Shown here: positions 55,194 through 57,288 of the stretch, one piece after another
Layout of the letters: every line of letters starts with the position of its first letter
Position numbering within the stretch: the stretch's first letter is position 1
Source: JANNRA01 sp031401035
GTDB lineage: Bacteria; Desulfobacterota; Binatia; HRBIN30; CADEER01
Length of the DNA stretch: 57,288 nt
Direction: 5' to 3'
NCBI GenBank assembly: GCA_031401035.1
Contig: JANNRA010000141.1
Coordinates: 1-57,288 of the forward strand
Position numbers and translations under genes: made by a program
The notes under the pieces: model-generated
The model's database searches: none
The model's input: only the letters and a program-made list of their open reading frames with translations
Told to the model about the DNA's origin: nothing

Positions 55194-55346
55194 CTACAGC
55201 AGCTTCCGCACGCCGGCGATCTCGTAGCGGTCGATCGACGGCGGCGCGGCGACGAACTGCCCGATGCGCGCGTTGAACTCCGCTACCGCCACCGCTTCGG
55301 TGCGCCGCTCGGCCCTGATCTGCACTCGTCCCGCCACGATCAACAT
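55194..55346 (-). CDS. Internally deleted antibiotic-biosynthesis-monooxygenase (ABM)-like micro-ORF
   Basis: A 50-residue frame. MLIVAGRVQIRAERRTEAVA matches the N-terminus of ABM-domain proteins, and AEFNARIGQFVAAPPSIDRY then EIAGVRKLL matches their C-terminal strand. About 45 residues in the middle are absent but the frame is preserved. I cannot exclude a functional short protein. It lies just upstream of the Lpd-like gene on the same strand, so it may be its leader gene. Confidence 0.5.
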   Translation of the reverse strand: MLIVAGRVQIRAERRTEAVAVAEFNARIGQFVAAPPSIDRYEIAGVRKLL

Positions 55347-55433
55347 ACGATCTCCCTGTGCTGCGTGGCGCCTACCACGAAGCGCCGCCGTCGGTCACTG
55401 GTCAGGCCGGGGCGGCGGTGCGATAACCGCGCC

Positions 55434-56147
55434 GTGTCCGAGTCCCTCGCCGTTCTGTGCCTCTCTGCCGCTGCGATTGGCGTCGTCCACACCGCGCTCG
55501 GCCCGGATCACTACCTGCCGTTCATCGCCCTGGCGCGGGCGCGCCGCTGGTCGGCGGCGCGCACGGCGGCGATCATTACCGCCTGCGGTCTGGTGCACGT
55601 CGGCAGCTCGGTGGCGCTCGGCCTCGGCGGCGTCGCGCTCGGCAGCGCCCTCCTGCACCTCGAGCGCGTCGAGGCGCTGCGCGGCGACCTCGCCGCCTGG
55701 CTGCTGCTCGGCTTCGGCCTCGCCTATGCCGCCTGGGGCGTGCGGCGCGCCCTGCGCGGTGGCGTGCATACGCATCCGCATGCGCACGCCGACGGCACCC
55801 GGCACGCGCACGACCACGACCACGCGCGCGAGCATCTGCACCCGCACGACAGCGGCGCCATCGCCACGGCGACCGTCGGCTGGACGCTGTTTCTCATCTT
55901 CGCCTTCGGCCCCTGCGAGCCGCTGATCCCGTTATTGTTCTACCCGGCGGCGACCAGTGGGCTGGGGCAGGTGGCGCTGCTGGTCGCCGTCTTTGCCGCC
56001 GCGACGGTGGCGACGATGCTGGCGGCGGTGTTCGCCGGCCTGGCCGTCATCCCGCGCCGTCCGTTCCCCGGCCTGGCGCGCTGGGAGCACGCCGTCGCCG
56101 GAGCCGTCGTCGCCCTGTGCGGCGCGGCGATGACGGCGGGGATGTAG
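55434..56147 (+). CDS. NicO/UreH-like membrane transporter with His-rich loop
   Basis: A 237-residue membrane protein with about six helices. The HTALGPDHYLPFIALARAR motif near residue 20 resembles the nickel/cobalt-transporter and UreH/DsbD-like families (H-x5-DH). A cytoplasmic or periplasmic loop of about 30 residues is extremely His/Asp-rich (HTHPHAHADGTRHAHDHDHA and more), typical of metal-handling transporters. FLIFAFGPCEPLIPLLFYPA is a second conserved segment. GTG 55434 is chosen because no better start precedes the first helix. It probably moves Ni, Co or another divalent cation. Confidence 0.75.
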   Translation: MSESLAVLCLSAAAIGVVHTALGPDHYLPFIALARARRWSAARTAAIITACGLVHVGSSVALGLGGVALGSALLHLERVEALRGDLAAWLLLGFGLAYAAWGVRRALRGGVHTHPHAHADGTRHAHDHDHAREHLHPHDSGAIATATVGWTLFLIFAFGPCEPLIPLLFYPAATSGLGQVALLVAVFAAATVATMLAAVFAGLAVIPRRPFPGLARWEHAVAGAVVALCGAAMTAGM

Positions 56148-56320
56148 ACGCAGGCCCCGTACCCGCTCGGTGACGCCCGGCGTCGTCTGTATGCCGCGCT
56201 GCTATCCGCGACGCCGATGACGCTGCTGAGCGACCTGATCGACCTCCCAACTCAGGTGCACCAGTCAGGCCCCTGAAGGAAACCCTTTACCAGTATCGAA
56301 CCTGTTGGTACGGCATTGCC
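56148..56320. other. Spacer before the terminal amidohydrolase
   Basis: 173 bases without a gene. TACCAGTATCGAACCTGTTG plus GTA (56288-56310) has inverted TACCA/TGGTA ends and lies just before the next start codon, so it might be a weak operator. Confidence 0.3.
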
Positions 56321-57288
56321 ATGAGCACCGTCGTGCAGGAAGTCCATGGCCGCATCAACGATCTCGACAGCCACCTCCAGGTCCCGGTGTCCCGATGGGG
56401 CGAGGTCTTCGGCGAGGCGACCGCGCATTTCGGAGCCCAGTTCGCCGGGCACCCGTTCTTCGACGAGACCGATGAGCCCGAACGCACGGCCGTGACAGTG
56501 TGGCACACCAAGGGCACGGCGGCGCCCGGCTCGTCCACCCCCGAGGGCCGGCTGGCGACCATGGACCTCATGGGCATCGAGCGCCAGCTCATCTTCCCCC
56601 AGGTGGTGCTGGCCTTGCCGGCGTGGTCCGCTCACCCGAAGGCCCCGGTGGTGCTCCGCGAGTACAACGACGCTGTGCTCCGTTGGACGAAGGCGGGCAA
56701 CAGCCGTCTCCGCCCCACCGCGCTGCTGAACCTGACGACGATCGACGGTGCCATCGCCGAGGCCGAGCGGGTGGTGGCAGGCGGCGCGCGGGCGGTCTTC
56801 ATCCAGGATGGAATCGCGCCGGGTGGCCACTCCCCGGCTGCGCCCGAGGTCGATCCCCTGTGGGCGTTGCTGGCCGCGGCCGACGTCCCGGTGACGCTGC
56901 ACATCGGCGGCCAGGGCGGCTTCTTCGGCAGCACGGTATGGCCCGAGACCGACCTCCTGCGACCCGGCAGCTTCTCGAGCGGCGAGCCGGTCGGCCCGCA
57001 CATGCTGGCAACGATGCAGCTGTCGCCGCAGAACTACCTGGCGTGCATGCTCTTCGGGGGTGTGTTCGACCGGCATCCCAAGCTCCGCATCGGCGTGATC
57101 GAGTTGGGAGCGATGTGGGTGGGACCGTTCGTGGACCTCCTCGAGGACCGCTTCCAACTCTCGCGCCGGCTGCGCGACTCGTTGCAGCGTCGCCCGGCTG
57201 AGGTCTTTGTCGACCAGATCCGGGTCACCCCGTTCTTCTGGGAGCGGACGGCGCGCCAGATCGAGCGCTACGGGATGCCCGAGGTCTA
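56321..57288 (+). CDS. Amidohydrolase family 2-type enzyme, 3' end cut by window edge
   Basis: The frame from ATG 56321 is open to the last base (322 codons, no stop). The translation begins MSTVVQEVHGRINDLDSHLQ, where DLDSHLQ is the metal-binding D-x-H-like start of PF04909 proteins. Later blocks include DVPVTLHIGGQGGFFG and FGGVFDRHPKLRIGVIELGA, the usual C-terminal half signature. These enzymes are TIM-barrel hydrolases or decarboxylases acting on aromatic or acyl substrates; the substrate is unknown. Family length (~400) suggests about 80 residues are missing. Confidence 0.82.
   Translation, partial: MSTVVQEVHGRINDLDSHLQVPVSRWGEVFGEATAHFGAQFAGHPFFDETDEPERTAVTVWHTKGTAAPGSSTPEGRLATMDLMGIERQLIFPQVVLALPAWSAHPKAPVVLREYNDAVLRWTKAGNSRLRPTALLNLTTIDGAIAEAERVVAGGARAVFIQDGIAPGGHSPAAPEVDPLWALLAAADVPVTLHIGGQGGFFGSTVWPETDLLRPGSFSSGEPVGPHMLATMQLSPQNYLACMLFGGVFDRHPKLRIGVIELGAMWVGPFVDLLEDRFQLSRRLRDSLQRRPAEVFVDQIRVTPFFWERTARQIERYGMPEV

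Noticed and set aside
56252..57157. 301-codon minus-strand frame at the right end
   Set aside because: The plus strand carries the recognisable amidohydrolase; this frame has no family features.

Overview
The window is GC-rich DNA (clearly above 65 % by eye) from a Gram-negative bacterium. It carries an RND/MFP/TolC efflux operon, lipoproteins, an exosortase-family protein and many secreted cysteine-rich proteins. The DUF4215-type repeat protein, the 16-cysteine secreted protein, the mix of acyl-CoA enzymes and amidohydrolases, and the carotenoid-desaturase-like oxidoreductase together suggest an uncultivated 'deltaproteobacterial' lineage such as Binatota. This taxonomic guess is inference, not something the sequence proves. 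No rRNA, tRNA, CRISPR array, integrase or transposase was recognised.

Layout. 1-1408: an AT-rich left edge with the tail of a cut gene, then a secreted Cys-rich protein. 1550-6724: an N-acyl-D-amino-acid-deacylase-type amidohydrolase translationally coupled to a YkgJ-type zinc-cluster protein, then a thiolase, a secreted beta-helix protein and a SnoaL-like protein. 6836-18893: a sulfotransferase, the DUF4215 protein, an SDR, a membrane-protein/FAD-oxidoreductase pair (overlapping ATGA), an exporter-type ABC transporter, two family-2 glycosyltransferases and a broken SGNH hydrolase, which is a possible cell-surface lipid or glycan modification region. 19031-20656: a decayed MntA/HepT-like toxin-antitoxin relic, a CBS-domain protein and a small membrane protein. 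20719-24659: SelO AMPylase and catalase-peroxidase KatG on the same strand, an oxidative-stress pair. 25080-29347: a GH3 glycosidase lipoprotein and a GPH-type sugar symporter, separated by a nucleotidyltransferase gene whose HEPN-type partner is decayed. 29843-33839: a lipoprotein, a membrane protein, a gene fragment, an acyl-CoA dehydrogenase and an aldo/keto reductase. 33836-36603: a small basic protein and MutS2. 36784-41447: a lipoprotein, an orphan and apparently C-terminally truncated HsdM, and an exosortase-family protein with an overlapping membrane partner. 41472-43953: cyclase, DUF1573 lipoprotein and PfkB kinase. 44035-50664: a TetR-MFP-RND-TolC efflux operon with a visible operator. 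50794-56147: a sulfatase-like enzyme, a dicarboxylate symporter, an Lpd-like flavoprotein, an internally deleted ABM protein and a His-rich metal-transporter-like protein. 56321-end: an amidohydrolase cut by the window edge.

Two themes stand out. First, the window holds several gene relics: an EWTHAAH-type N-terminus, two nucleotidyltransferase/HEPN modules, an SGNH hydrolase with an in-frame TGA plus loss of the expected catalytic His, a TSADAAG-type fragment, an ABM protein lacking its middle, and an HsdM lacking its usual C-terminus. Second, there are several strong intergenic palindromes, including two members of one repeat family (34200-34246 and 52129-52227), a 25-bp perfect inverted repeat at 50681-50775, a 30-bp inverted repeat at 53596-53678, and a 34-bp dyad between katG and the GH3 gene. 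The exosortase pair at 40244-41447 and the membrane-protein/oxidoreductase pair at 10434-13534 are the best candidates for little-described intact systems.
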